From contig NZ_BMZS01000014.1 of assembly GCF_014652915.1 (NCBI RefSeq), positions 62,001 to 126,000 on the forward strand: DNA of 64,000 nt, given 5' to 3'. The position numbers and the translations under genes are program-made. The notes under the pieces were generated by a model. That model saw only the letters and a list, made by a program, of their open reading frames with translations, searched no databases and was not told the origin of the DNA. The stretch comes from Thalassobaculum fulvum (GTDB lineage Bacteria; Pseudomonadota; Alphaproteobacteria; Thalassobaculales; Thalassobaculaceae). Of this stretch, positions 34,223 through 44,200 are shown in pieces (position 1 is the first letter of the stretch; each line of letters begins with the position of its first letter).

Positions 34223-35542
34223 TCATCCCGGCACCCGGACCCGGCCGGCCCACGGGTCGACCACCGCGGCCACCGCCTCGGCCGCCGCCAGCAGCGCGCC
34301 GTCGGCGAACCGGAAGCCGACCAGCTGCACGCCGAGCGGCAGGCCGCCGGAGCCCTCGCCGGCCGGAATCCCGACCACCGGCACGTGCAGCACGGTCCAC
34401 AGCGAACTCAGGATCGAGCTGCCGCTGCTCTCGAGCCCCCGGTCGGCCTCGCCGGTCGCGCCCGGGCACAGCACGGCATCGACGTCGCGATAGTGGGATT
34501 CGAACACCAGCCGGGCATGCGCGCCGTAGTCGAGCGCCGCCTTGAGGGCCGGCCGGGTGATCACGCCGGGGCCTTCCGCCTGCCGCCGCAGGCCGTCGCT
34601 GAAGCGGTCGCCGTAGACCCGGGCGTGCGGCAGGAAGGCGGCCCGGCCCTCGCCGCGCATGATCGTCTCCTTGGCGTCGTTCAGGGCGTTCAGCGACGCT
34701 GGCAGCTCGCGCGCGACCACCGTCGCCCCGGCCGCCTCCAGCGCCCGCACCGCCCGGTCGAGCGCGGCGTGGCCGTCGGCCGAGACCTTGTCGGCATACG
34801 GCGTGCGGCAGACCGCGATCCGCAGCCCGGCCAGCGGCCGCGGTGCCGCGGCGGTCTCGATCCCGAGCACGCCGGCCACCAGCGACAGGTCGGCGACGCT
34901 GCGGCCGTACCAGCCGATGGTGTCCAGGCTGGCGGCGTACAGCTTGGCGCCCTCGCGGCTGACCTCGCCCCAGGTCGGTTTCAGGGCGTAGACGCCGCAG
35001 TAGGCGGCCGGGCGCATCATCGAGCCGCCGGTCTGGGTGCCGAACGCCAGCGGCACGTGCAGGTCGGCGACCGCCGCGCCGGAGCCGGCCGACGAGCCGC
35101 CGGGCGTGCGGCCGGGATCGTGCGGGTTGCGGGTCGCGGCGTTGCGGCCGCCGGCGGCCGCGAACTCGGCGGTGTCGGTCTTGCCGAGCGGGATCGCGCC
35201 GCCCGCCCGCATCAGCGCCACGCAGCCGGCGTCGTCGACCGGCACCCGCGACAGGTGCAGCGGCGAGTTGTGGGTGCCCGGCTGGCCGGCGACGTCGATC
35301 ACGTCCTTCACCCCGAACGGCATGCCATGCAGCGGCCCGCGGACGCGGCCAGCGGCCCGCTCGGCGTCCATCTGGCGGGCGGCGGCCAGGGCGCCCTCCC
35401 GGTCGACGCTCAGCCAGGCCCGAACCGTGCCGTCGCGCCGTTCGATCCGGTCCAGGCAGGCCGCGACCAGTTCCACCGACGACAGCCGCCGCTCCGCCAT
35501 CGCACCAGCCGCTTCCGCCGCAGTCAGCGTTTCAGCCGTCAT
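34223..35542 (-). CDS. Amidase-signature family hydrolase, 439 aa
   Basis: This is a Ser-cisSer-Lys amidase. K79 lies in PFGVKDVID, the Ser cluster in the Gly/Ser-rich loop PGGSSAGSGAAV (149-158), and the nucleophile S174 in FGTQTGGSMMRPA. It hydrolyses an amide bond; GatA-type tRNA amidotransferase is excluded by context and by the absence of gatB/C. ATG 35540-35542 overlaps the stop of the upstream amidase (ATGA), so the two are co-translated. A paired-amidase arrangement suggests two amide groups to remove, or a heteromer. Confidence 0.9.
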   Translation of the reverse strand: MTAETLTAAEAAGAMAERRLSSVELVAACLDRIERRDGTVRAWLSVDREGALAAARQMDAERAAGRVRGPLHGMPFGVKDVIDVAGQPGTHNSPLHLSRVPVDDAGCVALMRAGGAIPLGKTDTAEFAAAGGRNAATRNPHDPGRTPGGSSAGSGAAVADLHVPLAFGTQTGGSMMRPAAYCGVYALKPTWGEVSREGAKLYAASLDTIGWYGRSVADLSLVAGVLGIETAAAPRPLAGLRIAVCRTPYADKVSADGHAALDRAVRALEAAGATVVARELPASLNALNDAKETIMRGEGRAAFLPHARVYGDRFSDGLRRQAEGPGVITRPALKAALDYGAHARLVFESHYRDVDAVLCPGATGEADRGLESSGSSILSSLWTVLHVPVVGIPAGEGSGGLPLGVQLVGFRFADGALLAAAEAVAAVVDPWAGRVRVPG

Positions 35543-37062
35543 GTCCAGAGCTCCGTGGGTTTGAACGACAGGACCGATCCTAGTTCGTCGGCAAGCGGAC
35601 GGGGAATCCGTGCGACGCTCTCGGCCATGCTTCGTGCCAGCCGCCCGGCCCGGCCGGCACGGGCCGGTGCCGCCGGCGGTCGCGCGCAAGCGGACGCCGG
35701 GCGTACCGGATCGGGCGGCACGACGCCAGCGAAGCCGATCGCCGCTTCCAGGGCCGCGCCGGCGCACAGCAGGACCGCCTCCGCGAACGGCCGGGCCGCC
35801 AGCTGAACGCCGATCGGCAGCCCGGCCGGGTCCAGCCCGGTCGGCAGCACCAGCGCCGGCTGGCCGGACAGGCTAAACGGCGTCATCGCGGAGTCGCCGG
35901 TGAACCGCACGCAGCCGGCCTCGTCGTCGAGGCGCGGCGCCGGCGTCATGGTCCCGGCACACAGCATCAGGTCGCAACCGGCCATCGCCTCGACCAGCGC
36001 CTCGACGAGCGCCCGGCGCCAACGCTGGGCGTCCAGGTAGTCCGAGGCGGTCAACCCGGCCGCCGCCTCGAGCTTGTCGCGCAGCGCGGTGCCGATCGCC
36101 GTCGACGGGTCGTCCAGCCACCGGCGATGGATGGCGAAGCTCTCGCCGGCGTTGACGATCCGGCCGCAGGCGCGGAAGTCGCGCAGGCTCGGCCCGACCC
36201 GACGGTCGACTGTCTCGGCGCCGAGCCCGCGCAGGATCCCGACCGCACTCTCGAAGTGTTCGGCGACCGCCGGGTCCGCGACCGGGTCGCCGTCGTGGAA
36301 CGACCGGACCACGGCGACCCGGAGGCCGTCGAGGCGACCCGAACCCGGCACCGACTCGGTTCCCGTCGTCGCGGCCAGCGCGAGCGCGGCGTCGGCGACC
36401 GTGCGGGTCAGCGGGCCGAGATGGTCCTGCGACGGGCAGTTCGGCAGCATCCCGGTCCGCGGGATCAGGTCGTAGGTCGGCTTCAGTCCCACCAGGCCGC
36501 AGGCCATGGCCGGCAGCCGCACGGACCCGCCGGTGTCGGTGCCGATCGCCAGCGGCACCATGCCGGCCGCCACCGCCGCCCCGGCGCCGGTGCTGGAGCC
36601 GCCGGTGAAGTGGTCGGGGTTCCAGGGGTTGCGGGCGACCGGTGCCGGCAGGTCGTCGTACACGGCGCCGGTGCCGGTGCCGAACTCGTAGGTGTTGAGC
36701 TTGCCGATCAGGATCGCCCCGGCGTCGCGCAGCCGGCAGTGCACCGCGGCCTCGGCGCCGTCGTCGGCCAGCGGCAGCCGGGATGCGGCCCGGGTCGGCA
36801 GCTCCGCGGTCCGCAGGATGTCCTTCAGGCCGTAGGGGATGCCGTGCAGCGGGCCGCGGCGGCGGCCGGCCTCGATCTCCCGGTCGGCCCGCTCGGCGGC
36901 GACAAGCGACCGATCGGCGTCGACCGCCACCCAGGCACCGACGATCGGGTCCAGCCGGGCGATCCGGGCCAGGCAGGACTCGACCAGCGCCCGCGCGGTC
37001 AGCCGACGCTCGGCGATCGCACGGGCGGCCTGGCCGACCGGCAGGAGACAGGGTTCGGTCAC
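35539..37062 (-). CDS. Amidase-signature family hydrolase, 507 aa
   Basis: This is the second amidase, with K80 (PYGLKDILR), FTGGSSTGAGAAV and nucleophile S180 in GTDTGGSVRLPAM. GTG 37060-37062 is selected because GGAG lies 7 bases upstream; an upstream in-frame ATG at 37110 has no such signal. The C-terminal 50 residues (Ala/Arg/Pro-rich, then PLADELGSVLSFKPTELW) extend beyond the usual fold. It leads the two-gene amidase operon. It is about 100 bases from the AhpD-like gene, which reads the same way and could be upstream in the same transcript. Confidence 0.88.
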   Translation of the reverse strand: MTEPCLLPVGQAARAIAERRLTARALVESCLARIARLDPIVGAWVAVDADRSLVAAERADREIEAGRRRGPLHGIPYGLKDILRTAELPTRAASRLPLADDGAEAAVHCRLRDAGAILIGKLNTYEFGTGTGAVYDDLPAPVARNPWNPDHFTGGSSTGAGAAVAAGMVPLAIGTDTGGSVRLPAMACGLVGLKPTYDLIPRTGMLPNCPSQDHLGPLTRTVADAALALAATTGTESVPGSGRLDGLRVAVVRSFHDGDPVADPAVAEHFESAVGILRGLGAETVDRRVGPSLRDFRACGRIVNAGESFAIHRRWLDDPSTAIGTALRDKLEAAAGLTASDYLDAQRWRRALVEALVEAMAGCDLMLCAGTMTPAPRLDDEAGCVRFTGDSAMTPFSLSGQPALVLPTGLDPAGLPIGVQLAARPFAEAVLLCAGAALEAAIGFAGVVPPDPVRPASACARPPAAPARAGRAGRLARSMAESVARIPRPLADELGSVLSFKPTELWT

Positions 37063-37159
37063 GAGACACTCCGCGGCAGGACGGGCAATCGTAGCGTCGC
37101 AACGATGCAACGGTCACGCTGCCCGCGACGGAGCAGTCAAAGCCGTCCAAGCCGGCGGG

Positions 37160-37477
37160 TCAATCCGGGTCGGTCACGTCCTCGATCCAGGTGAGCGAGG
37201 CCACGGCGCGCGGAAAACCGAGCGTGGGGATCGCCAGCATCGCGACCTGCTTGAGCGTTGCCGGATCGATCCCGGCCTCGACCGCCCGCCTGGCGTGCGA
37301 GTGCACCGCCCCCTCGGACCCCGCGCCGATCGCCAGCGCGAGCTTGACCAGGCGCCGGGTATCGGCGTCGAGCGGCCCGCAATCGGCACAGGCCTCGCCG
37401 AGCTTGGAATACGCCGCCCAGATATCGGGATAGGCCTCGGCAACGTCGCCGGCAGCGCCCGGCAGCTTGTCGGTCAT
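37160..37477 (-). CDS. Carboxymuconolactone decarboxylase (AhpD-like) family protein, 105 aa
   Basis: This is a small all-helical CMD-fold protein with LVKLALAIGAGSEGAVHSHARRAVEAGI, matching the CMD/AhpD core (quoted in part as GSEGAVHSHARRAVEAGI). The AhpD redox CxxC is replaced here by SEGAVH, so peroxidase-reductase activity is unlikely and the role is undefined. ATG 37477 is preferred to 37489 because GGAGGGACAA sits right before it. It may precede the amidases in one operon. The Crp-type gene ends 20 bases upstream on the same strand. Confidence 0.85.
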   Translation of the reverse strand: MTDKLPGAAGDVAEAYPDIWAAYSKLGEACADCGPLDADTRRLVKLALAIGAGSEGAVHSHARRAVEAGIDPATLKQVAMLAIPTLGFPRAVASLTWIEDVTDPD

Positions 37478-37508
37478 TTGTCCCTCCATGTGGTTTCGTC
37501 GACCGAGT

Positions 37509-38207
37509 TCAGACCCGGCCGTCGTCCATCAGCGGATCCGGCTTGGCCAGCCGCCGCAGGTCGTCCAACTGGTTCAGCACGACCTCCCGCCCGTTCACGT
37601 CGACCCCGTAGGCGCGCAGGGTGCCGAACGCCCGCGACAGGTTCTCCGGCGTCATACCCAGCAGCGCGGCGAGCGTCCGCTTGTCGAAGGCCAGGCGAAC
37701 CGTTCCGGCCGCCCCCTGCTCGTCGTGCTGGACCAGCAGCCAGTTCGACAGCCGCTCGACGCCGGTCCGCAGCTTCTGGGACTTGAGCGCCTTGACCGCC
37801 CCGCGGAAGGCGCCGGACAGTTCCCAGACGATCGCCCGCATGAACGCCGGATCTCGATCCATGGCGTCGCGGACGCTCTCGGCCGGAATCATCAGGATGC
37901 GCGAGCGCTCCAGGGTGCGTGCCGTCATCAGGTAGACGGCATCGCGCAGGACCGCCGCCAGGATGAAGGTCGAGACCGGTTCCATGATCGCCATCGTGGT
38001 CTCGCGGTCGTTGCCGCGCGCGACCATCTCGACCGCTCCCTCGACCACAACATGCAGGAAGTCGGCGCCGCCGCCCTCCTCGATCAGCGTGACCTGCGGC
38101 GGGAACCACTGCAGGAACGCGCCCTGCATGAGGATGTCGAACGACTCCTCCGACATGGCGGCGAACAGGTCGAGTGCGCGGACGGTGGGCAGATCCTCGG
38201 AGCGCAT
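37509..38207 (-). CDS. Crp/Fnr family transcriptional regulator without cysteines, 232 aa
   Basis: The N-terminal cyclic-nucleotide-binding-like beta-barrel (about 10-115) is followed by a dimer helix and a C-terminal winged helix (about 150-220) with AALLGMTPENLSRAFGTL. No Cys residue is present, so an FNR-type iron-sulfur cluster is ruled out. A haem/NO-sensing (DNR/NNR-like) or other input is more likely. It is divergent from narK-narGHJI. An FNR-type box lies 28 bases (centre) before its own start, implying autoregulation, and another lies before narK. It is the likely activator of the nitrate operon. Confidence 0.88.
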   Translation of the reverse strand: MRSEDLPTVRALDLFAAMSEESFDILMQGAFLQWFPPQVTLIEEGGGADFLHVVVEGAVEMVARGNDRETTMAIMEPVSTFILAAVLRDAVYLMTARTLERSRILMIPAESVRDAMDRDPAFMRAIVWELSGAFRGAVKALKSQKLRTGVERLSNWLLVQHDEQGAAGTVRLAFDKRTLAALLGMTPENLSRAFGTLRAYGVDVNGREVVLNQLDDLRRLAKPDPLMDDGRV

Positions 38208-38227
38208 GAAGCGACGCTCGCATCATT

Positions 38228-38243
38228 CTTGATAAACATCAAG
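38228..38243. promoter_or_regulatory. FNR/DNR-type box (perfect), near the Crp-like gene
   Basis: CTTGATAAACATCAAG is an exact TTGAT-N4-ATCAA inverted repeat. It is centred about 28 bases upstream of the minus-strand Crp-like start codon, a position more suited to repression or autoregulation of that gene than to class II activation. Confidence 0.82.
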
Positions 38244-38363
38244 CACGAAGAATAAATCTTTCTCTGAATCAATCAAACTTCTCATTTTCCAAACAAACTC
38301 CTGCATACCCGCCCCCCAAACCAATTCTCGCGACCTCTTATTTTGCCACGACGACGGTACATG
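38244..38363. promoter_or_regulatory. AT-rich divergent promoter region of the nitrate locus
   Basis: This stretch is strikingly AT-rich for the window (AATAAATCTTTCTCTGAATC and the bases after it), separates the regulator from narK, and has no coding potential. It lies between the two FNR-type boxes. A run of A/T-rich segments may also serve as an IHF- or H-NS-like architectural site, but no consensus was clear by eye. Confidence 0.5.
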
Positions 38364-38377
38364 TTGACCTGGATCAA
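38364..38377. promoter_or_regulatory. FNR/DNR-type box upstream of narK
   Basis: TTGACCTGGATCAA matches TTGAT-N4-ATCAA with one mismatch. Its centre is about 90 bases before ATG 38461. If it works at the class II position (-41.5), transcription would begin near 38412. Confidence 0.75.
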
Positions 38378-38460
38378 GTTCAAGCCGCGGCCGCTCCACG
38401 AGATTGCCTGCACGGACAGCACCCGGACGGGTGAGGTCGTCAGTCAAGTGGGGTTCGACC

Positions 38461-41202
38461 ATGCAGCATATCGACGGAGTCACCCCGGGAACGCAAAACC
38501 GCATTCTCGGCATGAGCACGCTGGCGTTTACCGCCTGCTTCGCCGTCTGGACGATCTTCTCGATCCTCGGCGTCCAGATAAAGACGGACCTCGGGCTGTC
38601 GGACACCGAGTTCGGCCTGCTCGTCGGCACACCGATCCTCACCGGGTCGCTGAGCCGGATCTTCCTCGGCATCTGGACCGACCAGTACGGCGGCCGGATC
38701 GTCTACGTCGCCACCATGGTCCTGGCGGCGATCGCCACCTTCCTGCTGTCCTACGCCGAAACCTATCAGATGATGCTGCTGGCGGCGCTCGGCGTCGGCC
38801 TGGCGGGCGGTTCGTTCGCGGTCGGCATCGCCTATGTGTCGAAGTGGTACCCGAAGGAGAAGCAGGGCACCGCGCTCGGCATCTTCGGGGCCGGCAACGT
38901 CGGGGCGGCGGTCACCAAGTTCGTCGCTCCGTTCGTGCTGGTGGCGTTCGGCTGGGAGGCGGTCGCCCAGATCTGGGCCGTCGCCCTGGTCGCGATCGCC
39001 GTGCTGTTCTGGTTCACCACCGAGGACGACCCCGAGCTGGTCAAGCGGCGGGCGCGTGGCGAGAAGGCGCCGGGCTCCCTGCTGCAGCTCGAGCCCCTGC
39101 GCAACCAGCAGGTCTGGCGGTTCTCGCTCTATTACTTCTTCGTGTTCGGCGCGTTCGTCGCGCTGGCGCTGTGGCTGCCGCGCTACCTGATCGGCGTCTA
39201 CGGCATGGACCTGAAGACCGCCGGCATGCTGGCCGCCGCCTACTCGATCCCGGCCAGCCTGTTCCGCGCCTATGGCGGCTACCTGTCCGACCGCTACGGC
39301 GCCCGGGCGGTGATGTACTGGACGCTGGGCGTGTCGCTTATCGCGCTGTTCATGCTGTCCTACCCGAACACCGACTACGTGATCCACGGGATCAGCGGCG
39401 ACATCGCGTTCTCGACCCGGATGGGCGTGGTGCCGTTCGTCGTGACCATCTTCGTGCTCGGCTTCTTCATGTCGCTGGGCAAGGCGGCGGTCTACAAGCA
39501 CATCCCGGTCTACTACCCGAACCACGTCGGCTCGGTCGGCGGCCTGGTCGGCCTGATCGGCGGCCTCGGCGGGTTCGTGCTCCCGATCGCCTTCGGCGTC
39601 ATGAACGACCTGGTCGGCGTGTGGACCAGCTGTTTCATGCTGCTGTTCGCGATCGTCGCCGTCGCCCTGGTCTGGATGCACGTCTCGATCCGCCAGATGG
39701 AGCGCGCTGCGGTCGGCAAGGAACTGGCCGAACTGCCCGAGTTCCCCGAACTGGAGGGCATCCACGACGCGGCCAAGCACGGGCGCGGCACCGGCGCGCT
39801 GGTGACCGACTGGCGGCCCGAGGAGCCCGAGTTCTGGGAGACCACGGGTCGGCGGATCGCCCAGCGCAATCTCTGGATCTCGATCCCTTGCCTGCTGCTG
39901 GCGTTCTCGGTGTGGATGGTTTGGAGCGTGGTGGTCGCCAAGCTGCCGGCCATCGGCTTCAAGTACACCACCGACCAGCTGTTCTGGCTGGCCGCGCTGC
40001 CCGGCCTGTCCGGCGCCACCCTGCGGATCTTCTACTCCTTCATGGTGCCGATCTTCGGCGGCCGGCTGTGGACGACCCTGTCGACCGCCTCGCTGCTGAT
40101 CCCGGCCTTCGGCATCGGCTACGCCGTGCAGGACCCGAACACCCCGTACCTGATCTTCCTGGTGCTGGCCCTGCTGTGCGGCCTCGGCGGCGGCAACTTC
40201 GCCTCGTCCATGGCCAACATCAGCTTCTTCTTCCCGAAGTCGCAGAAGGGCAACGCGCTGGCGCTCAACGCCGGGCTCGGCAACGCCGGCGTCAGCGTCA
40301 TGCAGTTCACCGTCCCGCTGGTCATCACCGCCGGCGTATTCGGCACCATGGGCGGCGAGCCGCAGACGGCATCGGCCACGACCCAGCTGTGGCTGCAGAA
40401 CGCCGGCTTCATCTGGGTACCGTTCCTGATCCTGGCGACCGTGTTCGCCTGGATCGGCATGAACGACCTGGCCTCGGCCAAGGCCTCGTTCCGCGAGCAG
40501 GCGGTGATCTTCCAGCGCAAGCACAACTGGATCATGTGCTGGCTGTACACCGGGACCTTCGGCTCGTTCATCGGCTACTCGGCGGGCTTCCCGCTGCTGG
40601 CGAAGACCCAGTTCCCGGAGGTCGACTCCCTGCAGTACGTCTTCCTCGGCCCGCTGATCGGCGCGCTGAGCCGGGCGGCCACCGGCTGGGTCTCCGACAA
40701 GTTCGGCGGCGGCCGGGTCACCTTCTGGACCTTCGTGCTGATGATCGCGGCGGTCGCGGGCGTCCTCTACTTCCTCGGCATCAAGGACCAGCCGGGGGCG
40801 TTCTGGGGCTTCTTCGCGATGTTCATGGTGCTGTTCTTCGCGACCGGCGTCGGCAACGCCTCCACCTTCCAGATGATCCCGATCATCATGCGGTCCGAGA
40901 TCGGCCGTCTGATGCCGGGCCTCGCGGCGGCGGAGCGGCTGCGGCACGCCGAGAAGGAATCCGCGGCCATCATCGGCTTCACCTCGGCGATCGCGGCCTA
41001 CGGCGCCTTCTTCATCCCGAAGGCGTACGGCTCCTCGATCGCGCTCACCGGCGCGCCGATGGCGGCTCTGTGGGCGTTCCTGGTGTTCTACGTCACCTGC
41101 GCTGCCCTGACCTGGTTCGTCTACACCCGGCCGGGCGGCCTGCTCCACGACATCGAGCGCGGCACGGCGAGCACGCCGACCGCTTCCGCCCCCGCAGAAT
41201 GA
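38461..41202 (+). CDS. narK: Fused nitrate/nitrite transporter NarK1-NarK2, 913 aa
   Basis: Two MFS transporters are joined in one chain. Residues about 1-430 form a NarK1-type nitrate/proton symporter half with YVSKWYPKEKQGTALGIFGAGNVG, quoted in part. After a hydrophilic linker (about 435-475), residues about 480-900 form a NarK2-type nitrate/nitrite exchanger half with the signature GLGGGNFASSMANISFFFP. About 24 membrane segments are expected. Such a fusion is known from Paracoccus. ATG 38461 has GTGGGG upstream; an in-frame ATG at 38404 is possible. It leads the nar operon, bringing nitrate in and nitrite out for NarGHI, under a probable FNR/DNR-type box. Confidence 0.93.
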   Translation: MQHIDGVTPGTQNRILGMSTLAFTACFAVWTIFSILGVQIKTDLGLSDTEFGLLVGTPILTGSLSRIFLGIWTDQYGGRIVYVATMVLAAIATFLLSYAETYQMMLLAALGVGLAGGSFAVGIAYVSKWYPKEKQGTALGIFGAGNVGAAVTKFVAPFVLVAFGWEAVAQIWAVALVAIAVLFWFTTEDDPELVKRRARGEKAPGSLLQLEPLRNQQVWRFSLYYFFVFGAFVALALWLPRYLIGVYGMDLKTAGMLAAAYSIPASLFRAYGGYLSDRYGARAVMYWTLGVSLIALFMLSYPNTDYVIHGISGDIAFSTRMGVVPFVVTIFVLGFFMSLGKAAVYKHIPVYYPNHVGSVGGLVGLIGGLGGFVLPIAFGVMNDLVGVWTSCFMLLFAIVAVALVWMHVSIRQMERAAVGKELAELPEFPELEGIHDAAKHGRGTGALVTDWRPEEPEFWETTGRRIAQRNLWISIPCLLLAFSVWMVWSVVVAKLPAIGFKYTTDQLFWLAALPGLSGATLRIFYSFMVPIFGGRLWTTLSTASLLIPAFGIGYAVQDPNTPYLIFLVLALLCGLGGGNFASSMANISFFFPKSQKGNALALNAGLGNAGVSVMQFTVPLVITAGVFGTMGGEPQTASATTQLWLQNAGFIWVPFLILATVFAWIGMNDLASAKASFREQAVIFQRKHNWIMCWLYTGTFGSFIGYSAGFPLLAKTQFPEVDSLQYVFLGPLIGALSRAATGWVSDKFGGGRVTFWTFVLMIAAVAGVLYFLGIKDQPGAFWGFFAMFMVLFFATGVGNASTFQMIPIIMRSEIGRLMPGLAAAERLRHAEKESAAIIGFTSAIAAYGAFFIPKAYGSSIALTGAPMAALWAFLVFYVTCAALTWFVYTRPGGLLHDIERGTASTPTASAPAE

Positions 41203-41212
41203 GGAGGCTCGG

Positions 41213-44200
41213 ATGAGTCATCTTCTCGATCGCCTGAACTTCCTGTCGGCCGCCCCGCGCGAGACGTTCTCGGACGGCCACGGGATCACCACCGGCGAGG
41301 ACCGGCGGTGGGAGGACGGCTACCGCAAGCGCTGGCAGCACGACAAGATCGTGCGGTCGACGCACGGGGCCAACTGCACCGGGTCGTGCTCCTGGAAGAT
41401 CTACGTCAAGGGCGGGATCGTCACCTGGGAGACCCAGCAGACCGACTACCCGCGGACCCGGCCGGACCTGCCGAACCACGAGCCGCGCGGCTGCTCCCGG
41501 GGTGCCAGCTACAGCTGGTACATGTACTCCGGCAACCGGGTGAAGTACCCGCTGGTCCGCTCCGCCCTGCTCAAGCAGTGGCGCGAGGCCCGGGTCCTGC
41601 GCACGCCGGTCGCGGCCTGGGCGTCGATCGTCGAGGACCCGGCCAAGCGCAGGTCCTACACCGCCAGGCGCGGCCTGGGCGGGTTCGTGCGGGCCGGCTG
41701 GGACGAGGTCAACGAGATCATCGCCGCCGCCAACGCCTACACGGCGAAGACCTGGGGCCCGGACCGGGTCATCGGCTTCTCGCCGATCCCGGCGATGTCG
41801 ATGGTCTCCTACGCGGCCGGCTCGCGCTACCTGTCGCTGCTGGGCGGCGTGTGCATGTCGTTCTACGACTGGTACTGCGACCTGCCGCCGTCCAGCCCGC
41901 AGACCTGGGGCGAGCAGACCGACGTGCCGGAGAGCGCCGACTGGTACAATTCCGGCTTCCTGATCCTGTGGGGCTCCAACGTCCCGCAGACCCGGACCCC
42001 GGACGCCCACTTCTACACCGAGGTCCGCTACAAGGGCGCCAAGAGCGTGGTGGTCAGCCCGGACTACTCGGAGGCCGCCAAGTTCTCCGACATGTGGCTG
42101 AACCCCAAGCAGGGCACCGACGCGGCGCTGGCCATGGCCATGGGCCACGTCATCCTGCGCGAGTTCCACCTGGACCGGCAGGCCGCCTATTTCGAGGACT
42201 ACTGCCGCCGCTACACCGACATGCCGAACCTGGTGCGCCTGGTGAAGAAGGACGGCCACTACGTCCCCGAGCGGCTGGTCCGGGCGTCCGAGTTCAAGGG
42301 CGGGCTCGGCCAGGACAAGAACCCCGAGTGGAAGACCGTCGCGGTCGACCGCGCCAGCGGCGAGGTGGTGGTGCCGAACGGCTCCGTCGGCTTCCGCTGG
42401 GGCGATCCCGGCAAGTGGAACCTGGAGGCCAAGGAGGCCGGCGGGCGTGACGTCGAGCTCGAGCTCAGCCTGGTCGAAGACGACAAGCACGACGACGTCG
42501 TCGACGTCGCCTTCCCCTACTTCGGCAACCGCGAGCACGAGCACTTCGCCTCCACCGACCACGACTCCGTCCTGCTGCGACGGGTCCCGGCCAAGGCGGT
42601 GAAGCTGGCCGACGGCGAGGCGCTGGTGGCGACGGTGTTCGACCTGTTCGCCGCCAACTACGGCCTCGACCGCGGTCTCGGCGGCGAGAACGTCGCCAAG
42701 AGCTTCGACGAGGACGTGCCGTACACCCCGGCCTGGGCCGAGCGCATCACCGGCGTGCCGGCCGAGCGGATCGTCACGGTCGCCCGCGAGTTCGCGCTGA
42801 ACGCCGAGAAGACCAAGGGCAAGTCCATGGTCATCCTCGGCGCCGGCCTGAACCACTGGTACCACATGGACATGAACTACCGGGGGATCATCAATCTCCT
42901 GGTCATGTGCGGCTGCGTCGGGCAGTCGGGCGGCGGCTGGTCGCACTATGTCGGCCAGGAGAAGCTGCGCCCGCAGACCGGCTGGCTGCCGCTGGCGTTC
43001 GCGCTGGACTGGAACCGGCCGCCCCGGCACATGAACTCGACCTCGTTCTTCTACGCCCACACCGACCAGTGGCGCTACGAGACCCTGGAGGTGTCGGAGA
43101 TCCTGTCGCCGACGGCGCCCGAGGGGCCGTGGGACGGCACCCTGATCGACTACAACATCCGGGCCGAGCGGATGGGCTGGCTGCCCTCCGCCCCGCAGCT
43201 CGAGACCAACCCGCTGACGATCGCGGCGGCGGCCAAGGCCGCCGGCAAGGAGGTCAAGGACTACGTGGTCGACAGCCTGCAGGACGGCAGCCTGCGGATG
43301 TCCTGCGAGGACCCGGACGGCGAGAAGAACTGGCCACGCAACCTGTTCGTCTGGCGCTCCAACCTGCTCGGCTCGTCCGGCAAGGGCCACGAGTACTTCC
43401 TCAAGCACCTGCTGGGCACCAGCCACGGCGTGCTCGGCAAGGACCTGGGAGAAGAAGGCAGGCAGCGCAGCCAGGAGGTCGAGTGGCACGAGGAGGCGCC
43501 CGAAGGGAAGCTCGATCTGCTGGTCACCCTCGACTTCCGGATGTCGACCACCTGCGTCTACTCCGACATCGTGCTGCCGACCGCGACCTGGTACGAGAAG
43601 AACGACCTCAACACCTCGGATATGCACCCGTTCATCCACCCGCTCAGCGCCGCGGTGGATCCGGTATGGGAGTCGCGGACCGACTGGCACATCTACAAGG
43701 GCATCGCCAAGCGGTTCTCGGAGATCGCGCCGGAGGTGCTGGGGGTCGAGAAGGATGTGGTGCTCACGCCGATCCTGCACGACACCCCGGGCGAGATCGC
43801 CCAGGCGATGGACGTGAAGGACTGGAAGAAGGCCGAGGTCGAGGCGATCCCCGGCCGCACCATGCCGCAGATCGCCGTGGTCGAGCGCGACTATCCGAAC
43901 CTGTACAAGCGGTTCACCGCCCTCGGCCCGCTGATGACCTCGATCGGCAACGGCGGCAAGGGCATTTCCTGGAACACCGAGCACGAGGTCGAGCTGCTCG
44001 GCCGGCTCAACGGCACGGTCCAGGAGGAGGGCCCGACCAAGGGCCTGCCGCGGATCGAGACCGACATCGACGCCACCGAGGTCATCCTCAGTCTGGCGCC
44101 GGAGACCAACGGCGAGGTCGCGGTCAAGGCCTGGGCGGCGCTCGGCAAGGTCACCGGCCGCGAGCACACCCACCTGGCGGTGCCGAAGGAGGACGAGAAG

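Noticed and set aside
34223-37062. Amidase pair as GatA subunits of tRNA amidotransferase
   Set aside because: Neither gene has gatB or gatC beside it. They are in an amide-catabolic context and differ from each other too much for that role.
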